Below, piece after piece: positions 1 to 8,113 of a DNA stretch of 27,944 nt. A program made the position numbers and the translations under genes. The notes below the pieces were generated by a model. The model ran no database searches. It saw only the letters and a program-made list of their open reading frames with translations, and was not told the origin of the DNA. Position 1 is the first letter of the stretch; each line of letters begins with the position of its first letter. Source of the stretch: an uncultured Porphyromonadaceae bacterium. GTDB lineage: Bacteria > Bacteroidota > Bacteroidia > Bacteroidales > Muribaculaceae. The stretch spans positions 1-27,944 of the forward strand of contig UQER01000032.1 of the NCBI GenBank assembly GCA_900540205.1. Direction: 5' to 3'.

Positions 1-32
1 AGGTATCCCGAAGGGAGGCGACCGCTACGTCA

Positions 33-899
33 TCAGGATGTCTGCAGCTTGAAGTTGATGGGGAGGGTGTACCACACGGACACTGACTGGCCGTTCATCT
101 TGCCGGGGATAAACTTGGGCAGAGTCTTTACAACTCGCACAGCTTCCTTGTCAAGATCGGGGTCTTTGCCGCGGAGCACGACAACTTCACCTACGTTACC
201 ATCTTTCTTCACAACGAATTTCACAACCACACGGCCCTGGATGTTGTTCTCGGCTGCCATGGGGGGATATTTGATGTGGGTGCTGATGTACTTGAGAAGT
301 TCGCCTTCACCGCCGGGGAACTGGGGCATCTGCTCTACGGCCGTGAAGATTTCCTCTTTCACGGGTTCGGGCTTCTTCTCCTCCACGATGATTTCCTCGC
401 GGTATTCGCGCACAACGTTGAGGTCGTCGGTACCCTGGTCGAATGTTGTCGAACCGGCTGCTGCAGTCGATTCAGCCACATCGTCCTTCGAGGTGATATC
501 CTCGGTTACCTCTTCGTCGGCGGCGATGGCGATTTCAGTATCCTTGATGGTGTTGAGAATCTCCTCGGGGAGTGCCTCTTCACGCTGGGGTTCTTCCACA
601 GCCTGCTGCACTTCCTCTTCGGCTTCTTCAGCTTCGGCCTCGGCCTCCATCTGTGCAAGCTGCTGCTCAAGCTGAGCCTGAAGCTGAAGTTCACGCTGTT
701 CGCGGCGATAGTCGGAGTACATTCCGTAGAAGTACCCGCCTATAAGCACCAGTATCAGACCGATGATTACAATGACCATGGCGCGGTTGTGACGCTTGTC
801 GCTTGCGCGGCGGAGCTGATATGCGCCGAACTCCTTGTTTTTACCCTCGAACACGAGGTCGGTCCATTCTTTTGATGACAGATCTACATCTTTTGCCAT
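33..899 (-). CDS. tonB: TonB family energy transducer
   Basis: This 288-residue protein links inner-membrane ion-motive force to outer-membrane TonB-dependent receptors. Its N-terminus has the Bacteroidetes-typical stretch KEFGAYQLR at residues 22-30. A single membrane segment lies at about residues 41-60. Next comes a Gln/Glu/Ala-rich, probably coiled-coil stretch (residues 65-105) and an acidic linker across the periplasm. The TonB C-terminal domain runs from about residue 194 to 287 (start PGGEGELLKYI, then QGRVVVKFVV and a PKFIPGK turn). The linker is acidic rather than the Pro-Lys-rich type of E. coli TonB. It is the last gene of the exbB-exbD-exbD-tonB cluster, 48 bp after the preceding exbD. 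The ATG at 899 gives the full conserved N-terminus. Family and role are secure; which receptors it serves cannot be read here. Confidence 0.93.
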   Translation of the reverse strand: MAKDVDLSSKEWTDLVFEGKNKEFGAYQLRRASDKRHNRAMVIVIIGLILVLIGGYFYGMYSDYRREQRELQLQAQLEQQLAQMEAEAEAEEAEEEVQQAVEEPQREEALPEEILNTIKDTEIAIAADEEVTEDITSKDDVAESTAAAGSTTFDQGTDDLNVVREYREEIIVEEKKPEPVKEEIFTAVEQMPQFPGGEGELLKYISTHIKYPPMAAENNIQGRVVVKFVVKKDGNVGEVVVLRGKDPDLDKEAVRVVKTLPKFIPGKMNGQSVSVWYTLPINFKLQTS

Positions 900-947
900 T
901 TCTTTTGCGTCTTTTTCAGGTTAATAAATATAGTCGATCATCACTTA

Positions 948-1649
948 TCACTTTTTAGCATGCTTGATCTTGTAGTCACCAACCATGGCCTCGTCGACGT
1001 CGGTCAACGTACCGAGCTGGTAACGCGAGATCTGGTTGATCTGCATCTCGTCGAGAGCAGAAATCACGCTTTCCCAGGATGCGCCTTCCATAGGCTTGAT
1101 AATCACCACAGGGCGTTCGTATTCGTCGCTGTTACGAATCTTCTTGGCAGCTTCCTGGAACTGCTCTTCGGTGATTTTCTTGTCGCGCCATTCCTGTTTC
1201 TTCTTCTCCACATCGGCGAGCACGCCCTTGTTGCGGTCGTGCAGGATTTTGCGGATACCCTGCTGGGTGGCACCGTCGTTGCCGATGAATTCGGTCATCT
1301 GAAGGTTCGACGAAACCACGTCGGTTCCGTTGAGTTCCATTTCGGGCTTACCCGTGTAGTAGTACACGGTGTTGCCTTTCACATTTCCGTTGTCATCGTA
1401 GTCGGTGTCGAGGATGAGCGTGATGGCTTCCGATTCCTTAGCTTTCTGTAGTTCCGTCTGCTCGAGCTTCTCGTTGGTGGGGAGCGCGATGCTGAGGGTC
1501 TGCGATTTGATCATCGTGGTACAGAGCATGAAGAACGTAATCAGAAGCATGTTCATGTCCACCATGGGGGTGAAGTCCACATGGATAGCCATTTTTTTCT
1601 GGGCGCCTTTTTTCTTTTTGCCGCCCGATGATTGTTCTATCTGTGCCAT
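948..1649 (-). CDS. exbD: ExbD/TolR family protein (second of two)
   Basis: ExbD-type subunit of the ion-driven motor that powers TonB; 233 residues, against about 140 for E. coli ExbD. A Lys-rich cytoplasmic start is followed by one membrane helix (about residues 29-48). The helix carries the conserved acidic residue Asp31 in FTPMVDMNMLLITFF, the expected ion-carrying position. The remaining ~180 residues form a long periplasmic domain ending in VISALDEMQINQISRYQL, the usual ExbD C-terminal fold. The start codon lies only 5 bp after the preceding exbD stop, so the two are almost certainly co-translated. Long ExbD proteins in pairs are common in Bacteroidetes. Whether the two form a heterodimer is inference. 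Confidence 0.92.
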   Translation of the reverse strand: MAQIEQSSGGKKKKGAQKKMAIHVDFTPMVDMNMLLITFFMLCTTMIKSQTLSIALPTNEKLEQTELQKAKESEAITLILDTDYDDNGNVKGNTVYYYTGKPEMELNGTDVVSSNLQMTEFIGNDGATQQGIRKILHDRNKGVLADVEKKKQEWRDKKITEEQFQEAAKKIRNSDEYERPVVIIKPMEGASWESVISALDEMQINQISRYQLGTLTDVDEAMVGDYKIKHAKK

Positions 1650-1654
1650 AATGA

Positions 1655-2416
1655 TTAATCAGCTTCGGTTTTGAGGGCGGTCATCACAGAGAATTTGTTC
1701 ATCTTGATGGTCTGAAGGTTGTCGAGCACCCGGTGGATGGTCTCGTACTTCGTGCCACGGTCAGACTTCACGGCGATGCCCTCGCCTTTCTGGATAGCTT
1801 CCTTGATGTTAGTGTTAGAGGAATTGTAGATGGCGCGCATCCAAATCTGGAACTCGTTGGTCGACAGGGGTGTTCCGTTTTCGTCGGTATAATTGATATC
1901 CTTGAAGGGAATGCCCACGTCGCGGGGTTTCAGACTTCCAATCAGTACGGGCTTGTCGGCGGTCTGGCCGAGGAACTCGTCCTGCTTGGTGGTTTCAAGC
2001 ATGAGGAACTCATGCATTTTTTCCAGGGGTACGCCAAACGAAGCGTTCTTTGCAAACTTTTCGATATCCATCGCGGTCAAACCGAGTTTTTTCCCGGTTT
2101 TCTTTTCATAGTCGGCGGCTGCGCTGCGAAGCACCTCACGGCGGAGGGCTTCCGAGCCCCATTCCTCGGCGTTGTCGGGATCGGCGTCACCAAGGAGCGA
2201 CATGAACACGTTTCCTTGGGGTGATACCAGCACCTGCGCAACGTTGGAGGTGGGAACCTTGATCTCAGAAACAGACGACGGAGTGATCACCGTTACCGGC
2301 TCTTTCTGGAGGAAGGTCGAAGTCAACATGAAGAAAGTAAGCAAAAGAACGGTTACGTCGCTCATCGCGGTCATGTCGATGAGGGTACTCTTTCTTTTAA
2401 TTTTTACTTTTCCCAT
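1655..2416 (-). CDS. exbD: ExbD/TolR family protein (first of two)
   Basis: Second ExbD-like subunit, 253 residues. A short basic N-terminus (KVKIKRKS) leads into a single membrane helix with the key acidic residue Asp20 (MTAMSDVTVLLLTFFML). A periplasmic region of about 210 residues follows. The central part (about residues 75-175) does not align by eye with the short ExbD proteins and looks like an inserted lineage-specific segment. The C-terminal part (YETIHRVLDNLQTIKMNKFSVMT) is the standard ExbD end. It lies 52 bp after exbB and 5 bp before the next exbD. Helix, Asp position and operon context make the family assignment firm; the role of the insert is unknown. Confidence 0.9.
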   Translation of the reverse strand: MGKVKIKRKSTLIDMTAMSDVTVLLLTFFMLTSTFLQKEPVTVITPSSVSEIKVPTSNVAQVLVSPQGNVFMSLLGDADPDNAEEWGSEALRREVLRSAAADYEKKTGKKLGLTAMDIEKFAKNASFGVPLEKMHEFLMLETTKQDEFLGQTADKPVLIGSLKPRDVGIPFKDINYTDENGTPLSTNEFQIWMRAIYNSSNTNIKEAIQKGEGIAVKSDRGTKYETIHRVLDNLQTIKMNKFSVMTALKTEAD

Positions 2417-2468
2417 ATTTTCCTTTTGTTATAATTGTGAATAAACTGTTGTTGAGGAAAACAGGGGA

Positions 2469-3335
2469 TTAGTGGGTAGCTGCGAACGACTGTACGATTG
2501 AGAAACCGATTTCGTCGATAGCGTAGGTGAGGTTGTCGATCTTGTTGGTGTAGAAGTTGTAGGAGATTACAGCGAAAGCACCGGTTGCGATACCGAAAGC
2601 GGTGTTCACAAGAGCCTCAGAAATACCGGTGGAGAGTTCCGACGAGTCGGGGGCACCGGATGCGGACAGAGCCTGGAACGATTTGATCATACCGAGCACG
2701 GTTCCGAGAAGACCGACGAGAGTACCGAGAGTGGTGAGGGTTGCCACGATGGGGAGGTTCTGCTGCAGCGAGGGCATCTCGATGGCGGTAGCCTCTTCAA
2801 CTTCCTTCTGAAGTGTGGCGATTTTCTGCTCTTTGGAGAGAACGGTGTTGCGGTCCATCTCCTCGTAACGGTTGAGGGCGGCTGCTACGACAGCTGCTAC
2901 AGAACCTTTCTGCTTGTTGCAGAGAGCCTGAGCGCCCTTGATGTCGTTGGTGGCAAGGCATTTTTTAACGGCCTCAACGAATTTTGCGATGCTGCCGGTG
3001 CCTTTGGCGCTCTTCAGAGCGATGGCGCGCTCAACAGAGAGAACGATAACGGTGAGGAAGAGGGTCTGGAGGATAGGCACGATGATACCGCCTTTGAACA
3101 CTGTACCGATGAGGTCAACGGGGTGTGCTTTGGCGAATTCGTCACCGGCAAACCACATGGAGATACCGTCGAATCCTTCAGCGTCGAAATGACTGGGGTG
3201 ACCAAACACGAAGAGGAACAGGCAGACTGCCACTACAAAGCAGGCGATGATTACCAAGAAGGCATTCTTGATACCACGTACGTTGCTACCGGGTTTCACG
3301 TTCGGTGTAGCTGTTTTGGGCTTTTGAGCTTCCAT
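2469..3335 (-). CDS. exbB: MotA/TolQ/ExbB proton channel family protein
   Basis: Pore-forming scaffold of the TonB-energising motor, 288 residues. Hydrophobic segments lie at about residues 24-45, 83-106, 193-218 and 240-262. The last two are the conserved ExbB/TolQ core, with the signatures TLTTLGTLVGLLGTVLGM and the STGISEALVNTAFGIATG block. The cytoplasmic region between the second and third core helices is predicted helical (about residues 110-190). The extra N-terminal helix is typical of Bacteroidetes members. It is first in its operon, and its start at 3335 follows an AT-rich leader of roughly 325 nt from the predicted promoter at 3667-3697. TolQ versus ExbB cannot be separated by sequence alone; the downstream tonB favours ExbB. 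Confidence 0.93.
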   Translation of the reverse strand: MEAQKPKTATPNVKPGSNVRGIKNAFLVIIACFVVAVCLFLFVFGHPSHFDAEGFDGISMWFAGDEFAKAHPVDLIGTVFKGGIIVPILQTLFLTVIVLSVERAIALKSAKGTGSIAKFVEAVKKCLATNDIKGAQALCNKQKGSVAAVVAAALNRYEEMDRNTVLSKEQKIATLQKEVEEATAIEMPSLQQNLPIVATLTTLGTLVGLLGTVLGMIKSFQALSASGAPDSSELSTGISEALVNTAFGIATGAFAVISYNFYTNKIDNLTYAIDEIGFSIVQSFAATH

Positions 3336-3666
3336 AATTTTTTAAATAAGGACTTTTTTGTTAAAGATGTTATTAATAATGATAGTTTTGTCTAAACTGT
3401 CGTTGTCCCTCCCCTTGATGTCAGTATGCGCGGACGCCCTTCGAACCTAATGTCCCGTCCGAGACGGGAGCACCCGGGGCAAAGGGGAATATTGCAGGAG
3501 TCTGAATGTCGATGTAATGCCTATTACCGAAAGTGGAACTGTTCGACCCGCGATACTCGGGGAAGAAACCAATGCAATTTCATAACGCATTTCATGGCAC
3601 TAAACTGATAGGATGCCGCCGTGACGCGGCAAGACTGACAAGGTTCTCCATTGCAAAAGCTAAGTG

Positions 3667-3697
3667 CAAAATTATCATTATATTTTATTCTGACAAA
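3667..3697 (-). promoter_or_regulatory. Bacteroidetes-type promoter for exbB-exbD-exbD-tonB
   Basis: On the minus strand TTTG (3694-3697) is separated by 19 bp from TAATTTTG (3667-3674). This fits the Bacteroidetes sigma-ABfr pattern TTTG-N19-21-TAnnTTTG exactly. Transcription would begin near 3660, leaving a leader of about 325 nt before the exbB start codon, which is long for this group. Confidence 0.6.
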
Positions 3698-3944
3698 ATT
3701 TTTAATGATGATTTTAAACATATGCGGTTTTGGCAACGGCATCTCCACAGGCTTGCGCCGCCACACAGGCAAACTGCGGCTGTACCGCAAGAGACGCGGC
3801 AGAGGGATAACAGTATTTCAATTTTCTACGCGGCTGTAACAGCGATTTGATTTTACAACGGGGTATTTGCCGTTTAAATATATTGCCTTGCAAAATCGGG
3901 CGATTTTTTTGCACACTTTAATAAGAAGTGACAAAAATTATAGC

Positions 3945-3952
3945 TACCTTTG
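3945..3952 (+). promoter_or_regulatory. Predicted -7 element of the nqr operon
   Basis: TACCTTTG matches the Bacteroidetes -7 consensus TAnnTTTG and lies 83 bp before the nqrA start codon. No clean TTTG is seen at the -33 position. A small inverted repeat, AAAATCG-GG-CGATTTT (3892-3907), lies just upstream and may act as a weak terminator or spacer. Confidence 0.5.
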
Positions 3953-4035
3953 TGGGCATAAAACCAATTGTGGAAATTTTTCCTTAAATAGAAAACATCA
4001 CACCTTAATAATAAATACACCCAGAAGCTACGTCA

Positions 4036-5382
4036 ATGAGTATCGGGATAAAAGTAAAAAAGGGTCTTGACCTCCACCTGGAAGGCGCAGTGTCCGACCC
4101 TCGCGACATTACAGTAAAACCGGTCACCACCGTCGCCATAGTGCCCGACGACTTTCAGGGCATAGTGCCAAAGATGGACGTCCGCGAAGGCGACACAGTG
4201 CTTGCCGGTCAGGCCATTTTCCACTCCAAGACACATCCGGAGCTCAAAATCGTATCGCCGGCACAAGGCACAGTCAAAGCCGTGGTGCGTGGCGAACGCC
4301 GCAAGATTCTCCGCGTGGAAATCGCCGTTGATGGCGAACAGGCCGCCCGCTTCGACACCACCGGTGCCCTTACCGATGCCGCAAAGGCCAAGGCACTGCT
4401 GCTTGAATCGGGACTGTGGGCGCTCACCTCTCAGCGGCCCTACGCCATCGTGACAAATCCGGAAGCCGACATACGCGACATCTTCGTCACCGGATTCGAC
4501 TCCGCCCCACTCGCCGAAAACCGTGTTGAGCTTACCGACGACGAGCAGAAACAGCTTGCTGCCGGTGTGAAACTGCTCTCACTGCTCACGAAAGGTAAAG
4601 TATATGTGTCGCTGCGCCCCGACCAGGAATTCCCGCAGGGCACCGAGGCTGAGGAAGTGCGTGTAAGCGGCCCTCACCCTGCCGGAAATGCAGGTACTGT
4701 TATCGGGCTTGTCAAGCCCGTCAACAAGGGTGAGACCGTAATGACCCTCACCATCGACACCCTCCGCCGCATCGGCGCGCTCGCACTCACCGGCACAGTA
4801 CCCGCCGACACGGTTGTGGCCCTCACCGGATCGGAAATCGTCGAGCCTAAACTGGTACGCACCCTCATCGGTGCCTCCATCGCACAGCTGCTCGACGGGG
4901 AAATCCGACAGGACAACCGCCATCACCGCATAATTTCAGGCAACGTGCTCACCGGCATCAACGTTGGTGCCGACGGCTGGCTGCGCGCACCCTACACCCA
5001 GGTGACCGTCATCCCCGAAGGCGACGACGCCGACGAGTTCATGGGATGGGCTTCGGTATCACCGTCGAAAATGAGCGTGAGCCGCTCGTTCCCCGGCCAC
5101 TTCCTGCGCAACCGCCTGTTCAGCCCCGACGCCCGTCTGCTCGGCGGCCGCCGCGCCATGATCATGAGCGGCGAATATGACAAGGTGACCCCCATCGACA
5201 TCCTTCCGGAATATCTCGTGAAAGCAATCCTGGCCCGCGACATCGACCGCATGGAGCAGCTCGGCATCTATGAAGTCGCGCCCGAGGACTTCGCGCTGGC
5301 CGAATACGTGGACACCTCGAAGCTCGAGCTGCAGCGCATAGTTCGCGAGGGGCTTGACTATCTACGCAAAGAACTTGAATAA
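4036..5382 (+). CDS. nqrA: Na+-translocating NADH:quinone reductase subunit A
   Basis: Peripheral cytoplasmic subunit of Na+-NQR, the respiratory complex that couples NADH oxidation and quinone reduction to sodium export. The 448-residue length matches the family. The start IKVKKGLDLHLEGA corresponds to the conserved NqrA N-terminus. A biotinyl-like barrel (VREGDTVLAGQAIF and VSPAQGTV) follows, and the C-terminal block ARDIDRMEQLGIYEVAPEDF is diagnostic of NqrA. It carries no covalent cofactor. It opens an operon in the canonical order A to F, 23 bp before nqrB, with a TAnnTTTG promoter upstream. In anaerobic Bacteroidales this complex typically feeds a menaquinone/fumarate reductase chain (established for the group, not shown here). 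Confidence 0.97.
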   Translation: MSIGIKVKKGLDLHLEGAVSDPRDITVKPVTTVAIVPDDFQGIVPKMDVREGDTVLAGQAIFHSKTHPELKIVSPAQGTVKAVVRGERRKILRVEIAVDGEQAARFDTTGALTDAAKAKALLLESGLWALTSQRPYAIVTNPEADIRDIFVTGFDSAPLAENRVELTDDEQKQLAAGVKLLSLLTKGKVYVSLRPDQEFPQGTEAEEVRVSGPHPAGNAGTVIGLVKPVNKGETVMTLTIDTLRRIGALALTGTVPADTVVALTGSEIVEPKLVRTLIGASIAQLLDGEIRQDNRHHRIISGNVLTGINVGADGWLRAPYTQVTVIPEGDDADEFMGWASVSPSKMSVSRSFPGHFLRNRLFSPDARLLGGRRAMIMSGEYDKVTPIDILPEYLVKAILARDIDRMEQLGIYEVAPEDFALAEYVDTSKLELQRIVREGLDYLRKELE

Positions 5383-5405
5383 AATTCCGCCGCAACAACC
5401 CAAAT

Positions 5406-6620
5406 ATGAAAGCTTTAAAGAAACTTCTCGACAAAGCGCGTCCGGCCTTTGAGGATGGAGGAAAGCTGCACGCCTTCCGCTCCGTGTTCGACGGCTTCGA
5501 CACGTTCCTGTTCACACCCAACGAGACCTCGCGTTCGGGCGTGCATATCCACGACAGCATGGACTCCAAGCGCACCATGATCATTGTGATCGCCGCGCTC
5601 GTGCCCTGCCTGCTCTTCGGCATGTACAACACCGGCTATCAGCACTGGCTGGCGTGCGGCGCCACCGAGTTGCCGTTCTGGTCGCTGATGCTCTACGGAT
5701 TCCTGGCAGTGCTGCCGCGCATCGTGGTGTCCTATCTTGTAGGTCTCGGCATCGAGTTCGCCGTAGCCCAGTGGCGCAAGGAGGAGATTCAGGAGGGATT
5801 CCTGGTGACAGGTATCCTGATTCCGATGATCTGCCCCATCGAGACACCGCTGTGGATGATTGCCGTGGCCACCGCCTTCAGTGTGATTTTTGTAAAAGAG
5901 GTGTTCGGCGGCACGGGCTACAACATTTTCAATGTTGCCCTGGTGACACGTGCGTTCCTCTTCTTCGCCTATCCCGCCAAAATGAGCGGCGACGGCGTGT
6001 TTGTGGCTCTAAACCCCACCTTCGGATTCGGCGGTCAGGTGGCCGACGGATTCACCGGCGCCACCCCACTGGGACAGATTGCCGCCTCAGGCGCTACCGG
6101 CCCTGCCGAAGTGGCTCAGGCCATGACAACGCTCACCAATGAGCCCATCTCAACCCTCGACATGTTCCTGGGACTGATTCCCGGCTCGTTTGGCGAGACA
6201 TCCGTGCTCTGCATCCTGATAGGAGCCGCCATCCTGCTGCTCACTGGCATAGCAAGCTGGCGCATCATCCTGTCGGTGTTCGTGGGAGGCGCATTTATGG
6301 CATTCATAGCCAACACATTCGCCACCCCGACCTATCCGGCATCGTTCCTTTCTGTGGCCGACCAGCTCTGCCTCGGCGGATTCGCATTCGCGGCAGTGTT
6401 CATGGCATCCGACCCCGTAACATCGTGCCGCACCAACACAGGCAAATATATCTACGGATTCCTCATCGGCGTTATGGCCATCCTGATCCGCACATACAAC
6501 AACGGTTATCCCGAAGGCGCCATGCTTGCGGTGCTCCTGATGAACGCGCTTGCCCCGCTCATCGACTACTGCGTGGTGGAGGCCAACGTGCGCCGTCGCC
6601 TCAAACGGGCACAGAACTAA
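5406..6620 (+). CDS. nqrB: Na+-translocating NADH:quinone reductase subunit B
   Basis: Large membrane subunit of Na+-NQR, 404 residues, with about ten hydrophobic segments from residue 56 onward. It carries a covalently attached FMN and riboflavin and forms much of the sodium pathway. The attachment threonine is visible as Thr220 in DGFTGATPLGQ, equivalent to Thr236 of the Vibrio cholerae protein. Other family blocks are KEVFGGTGYNIFNVALV and ASDPVTSCRTNTGKYIYG. The amphipathic cytoplasmic start (residues 1-55) is also typical. It sits between nqrA (23-bp gap) and nqrC (40-bp gap). Covalent flavinylation would also need an ApbE transferase, which is not in this window. Confidence 0.97.
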   Translation: MKALKKLLDKARPAFEDGGKLHAFRSVFDGFDTFLFTPNETSRSGVHIHDSMDSKRTMIIVIAALVPCLLFGMYNTGYQHWLACGATELPFWSLMLYGFLAVLPRIVVSYLVGLGIEFAVAQWRKEEIQEGFLVTGILIPMICPIETPLWMIAVATAFSVIFVKEVFGGTGYNIFNVALVTRAFLFFAYPAKMSGDGVFVALNPTFGFGGQVADGFTGATPLGQIAASGATGPAEVAQAMTTLTNEPISTLDMFLGLIPGSFGETSVLCILIGAAILLLTGIASWRIILSVFVGGAFMAFIANTFATPTYPASFLSVADQLCLGGFAFAAVFMASDPVTSCRTNTGKYIYGFLIGVMAILIRTYNNGYPEGAMLAVLLMNALAPLIDYCVVEANVRRRLKRAQN

Positions 6621-6660
6621 CAGTCAACCCCAAATCACAAGACTTTCATCAACCCGCAAT

Positions 6661-7371
6661 ATGATTAACAAACAGAGCAACGTCTACACCATTGTCTACA
6701 TCGTGGTGATGGTAGTGATTGTTGGAGCGGCTCTGGCATTCACCTCGCTGTCGCTCAAGGACAGGCAGCAGGAAAACGCCGATGCCGACAAGATGAGACA
6801 GATTCTGCAATCGGTGCATGTGGCCACAGAGCGCGCCACAGTGGTGGAGACATTCAACCGCTGCATCACACAGCAGCTTATCGTCGATGCCGCCGGACAG
6901 GTGACCGACAACGGCAACGCAGCATTTTCGGTAAACGTGGCGGAAGAGGCCAAGAAGCCCTACGACCAGCGTAAACTTCCCGTGTTCGTGTGCACACTCC
7001 CCGACGGAGCAGTGAAATATGTGCTTCCTCTCGCAGGCATGGGCCTGTGGGGACCCATCTGGGGGTATGTGGCACTTGACGCCGACGCATCCACCATCTA
7101 CGGAGCATACTTCGACCATCAGGGCGAAACCCCCGGTCTGGGCGCCGAAATCACAAAACCTGCGTTCACCGACCAGTTCGAAGGCAAGCAGCTGTTCAAA
7201 CAGGGACAGTTCCTCCCCGTGGCCGTGCTGAAAAAGGGCATAAAACCCGCCAACGGCGAGGACTATGTCGACGGAATTTCCGGTGGCACCATCACATCGA
7301 AAGGTGTGGGCGCCATGCTCGACGACTGCCTGCAGCCCTATAAAGCCTATCTCCAAACCATCAGCAAATAA
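6661..7371 (+). CDS. nqrC: Na+-translocating NADH:quinone reductase subunit C
   Basis: Periplasmic-facing FMN subunit of Na+-NQR, 236 residues. One membrane anchor at about residues 8-28 is followed by a soluble flavin domain. The flavinylation motif is SGGTITS, with Thr210 as the residue expected to bind FMN phosphate, as Thr225 does in Vibrio cholerae. GLWGPIWGYVAL and HQGETPGLGAEI are also family blocks. The ATG at 6661 was chosen because the anchor begins right after it. A longer frame from a TTG at 6550 overlaps the end of nqrB and adds 37 residues of no family likeness. It is in canonical operon order and lies 14 bp before nqrD. Confidence 0.96.
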   Translation: MINKQSNVYTIVYIVVMVVIVGAALAFTSLSLKDRQQENADADKMRQILQSVHVATERATVVETFNRCITQQLIVDAAGQVTDNGNAAFSVNVAEEAKKPYDQRKLPVFVCTLPDGAVKYVLPLAGMGLWGPIWGYVALDADASTIYGAYFDHQGETPGLGAEITKPAFTDQFEGKQLFKQGQFLPVAVLKKGIKPANGEDYVDGISGGTITSKGVGAMLDDCLQPYKAYLQTISK

Positions 7372-7385
7372 CCCCCTACCCCGCC

Positions 7386-8012
7386 ATGGCAGAAAAAATA
7401 AGCAACAAAGACATATTTTTCAATCCGTTCTCCAAGGACAATCCCGTGATTGTGCAGGTGCTCGGCATCTGCTCGGCACTGGCCGTCACCGCCAAACTCG
7501 AGCCGGCACTCGTGATGGGTATATCGGTTATTGCCGTCCTCGCGTTCTCGAACGTGATAATCTCGCTCCTGCGCAACACCATCCCCACCAACATCCGCAT
7601 CATCGTGCAGCTCGTCGTGGTGGCCGCCCTGGTAATCATCGTCAACCAGCTCCTCATGGCCTATGCCTACGATGTGAGCAAGCAGCTTTCGGTGTTCGTA
7701 TCGCTGATCATAACCAACTGCATTCTTATGGGACGCCTCGAAGCCTTCGCCATGGGCAACAAGCCATGGCCGTCGTTCCTCGACGGTGTGGGCAACGGCA
7801 TCGGCTACACCATCATCCTTGTCATCGTGGGCTTTTTCCGCGAACTGCTCGGCAGCGGCACGCTGTTCGGCTATCAGGTGGTGCCCCAGAGCTTCTACGA
7901 CGCCGGCTACGCCAACAACGGCCTTATGATTCTCCCCCCGATGGCGCTCATCGTGGTGGCATGCATCATATGGGTACACCGCTCGCGCAACAAGGACCTT
8001 CAGGAAAAATAA
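7386..8012 (+). CDS. nqrD: Na+-translocating NADH:quinone reductase subunit D
   Basis: Six-helix membrane subunit of Na+-NQR, 208 residues, about the usual length. NqrD and NqrE form a pseudo-symmetric pair holding an iron-sulfur centre inside the membrane. The ligand cysteines are visible as Cys29 in VLGICSALAV and Cys112 in IITNCILMGRLEAF, matching the Vibrio cholerae numbering. The block FLDGVGNGIGYTIILVIVGFFRELLGSGTL is strongly conserved in the NqrDE/RnfAE family. Translation starts 14 bp after nqrC. After it the operon has an unusual 101-bp gap with a stable hairpin before nqrE. Confidence 0.97.
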   Translation: MAEKISNKDIFFNPFSKDNPVIVQVLGICSALAVTAKLEPALVMGISVIAVLAFSNVIISLLRNTIPTNIRIIVQLVVVAALVIIVNQLLMAYAYDVSKQLSVFVSLIITNCILMGRLEAFAMGNKPWPSFLDGVGNGIGYTIILVIVGFFRELLGSGTLFGYQVVPQSFYDAGYANNGLMILPPMALIVVACIIWVHRSRNKDLQEK

Positions 8013-8027
8013 TCCGAAGCTCTCCCG

Positions 8028-8059
8028 GCGCATGCCCCGGCCAGCCCCACGGCATGCGC
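8028..8059 (+). other. Strong hairpin between nqrD and nqrE
   Basis: GCGCATGCC (8028-8036) and GGCATGCGC (8051-8059) form a perfect 9-bp stem around a 14-nt C-rich loop. No T-run follows (the next bases are AAACCAACC), so it does not look like an intrinsic terminator. It lies in the longest gap within the nqr genes. It may protect or process the mRNA, or tune nqrE relative to nqrD; this is inference. Confidence 0.55.
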
Positions 8060-8113
8060 AAACCAACCAACCGCTAAACAAAACACAACACATAGCTTCC
8101 ACAACAAGCTCAG

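Larger units (their letters stand above)
3336..4035. other. 700-bp divergent intergenic region with structured leader
   Basis: No convincing protein gene is present; the open frames lack family features and overlap the control signals. The region holds the minus-strand promoter of exbB (3667-3697) and the plus-strand promoter of nqrA (3945-3952). Between about 3400 and 3640 the DNA is clearly more GC-rich than its AT-rich flanks and can fold. TCCCCTT at 3410-3416 pairs with AAGGGGA at 3482-3488, GCCCT at 3436-3440 with GGGGC at 3476-3480, and TCCCGTC at 3453-3459 with GACGGGA at 3463-3469. TGCCGC/GCGGCA at 3614-3631 is a further hairpin. A cobalamin-riboswitch box and tmRNA or RNase P signatures were looked for and not found. 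Confidence 0.6.

Noticed and set aside
1..32. ATG overlapping the tonB stop on the minus strand (31-33)
   Set aside because: Reads Met-Thr-stop, so it is not the start of a following gene.
3357..3390. Plus-strand promoter TTTG-N22-TAGTTTTG
   Set aside because: Spacing is longer than 19-21 bp and no gene or terminator pattern follows; kept only as part of the shared 12-mer note.
3438..3446. GGTTCGAA-like T-loop on the minus strand suggesting a tRNA
   Set aside because: Flanking bases do not form a T stem or acceptor stem; no cloverleaf found.
3533..3850. Open plus-strand frame in the exbB-nqrA gap
   Set aside because: No domain, signal or neighbouring support; runs across the exbB promoter and the foldable GC-rich segment.
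6550..6660. TTG-initiated extension of nqrC
   Set aside because: Overlaps the nqrB end and adds residues unlike any NqrC; the ATG at 6661 gives the expected N-terminus.
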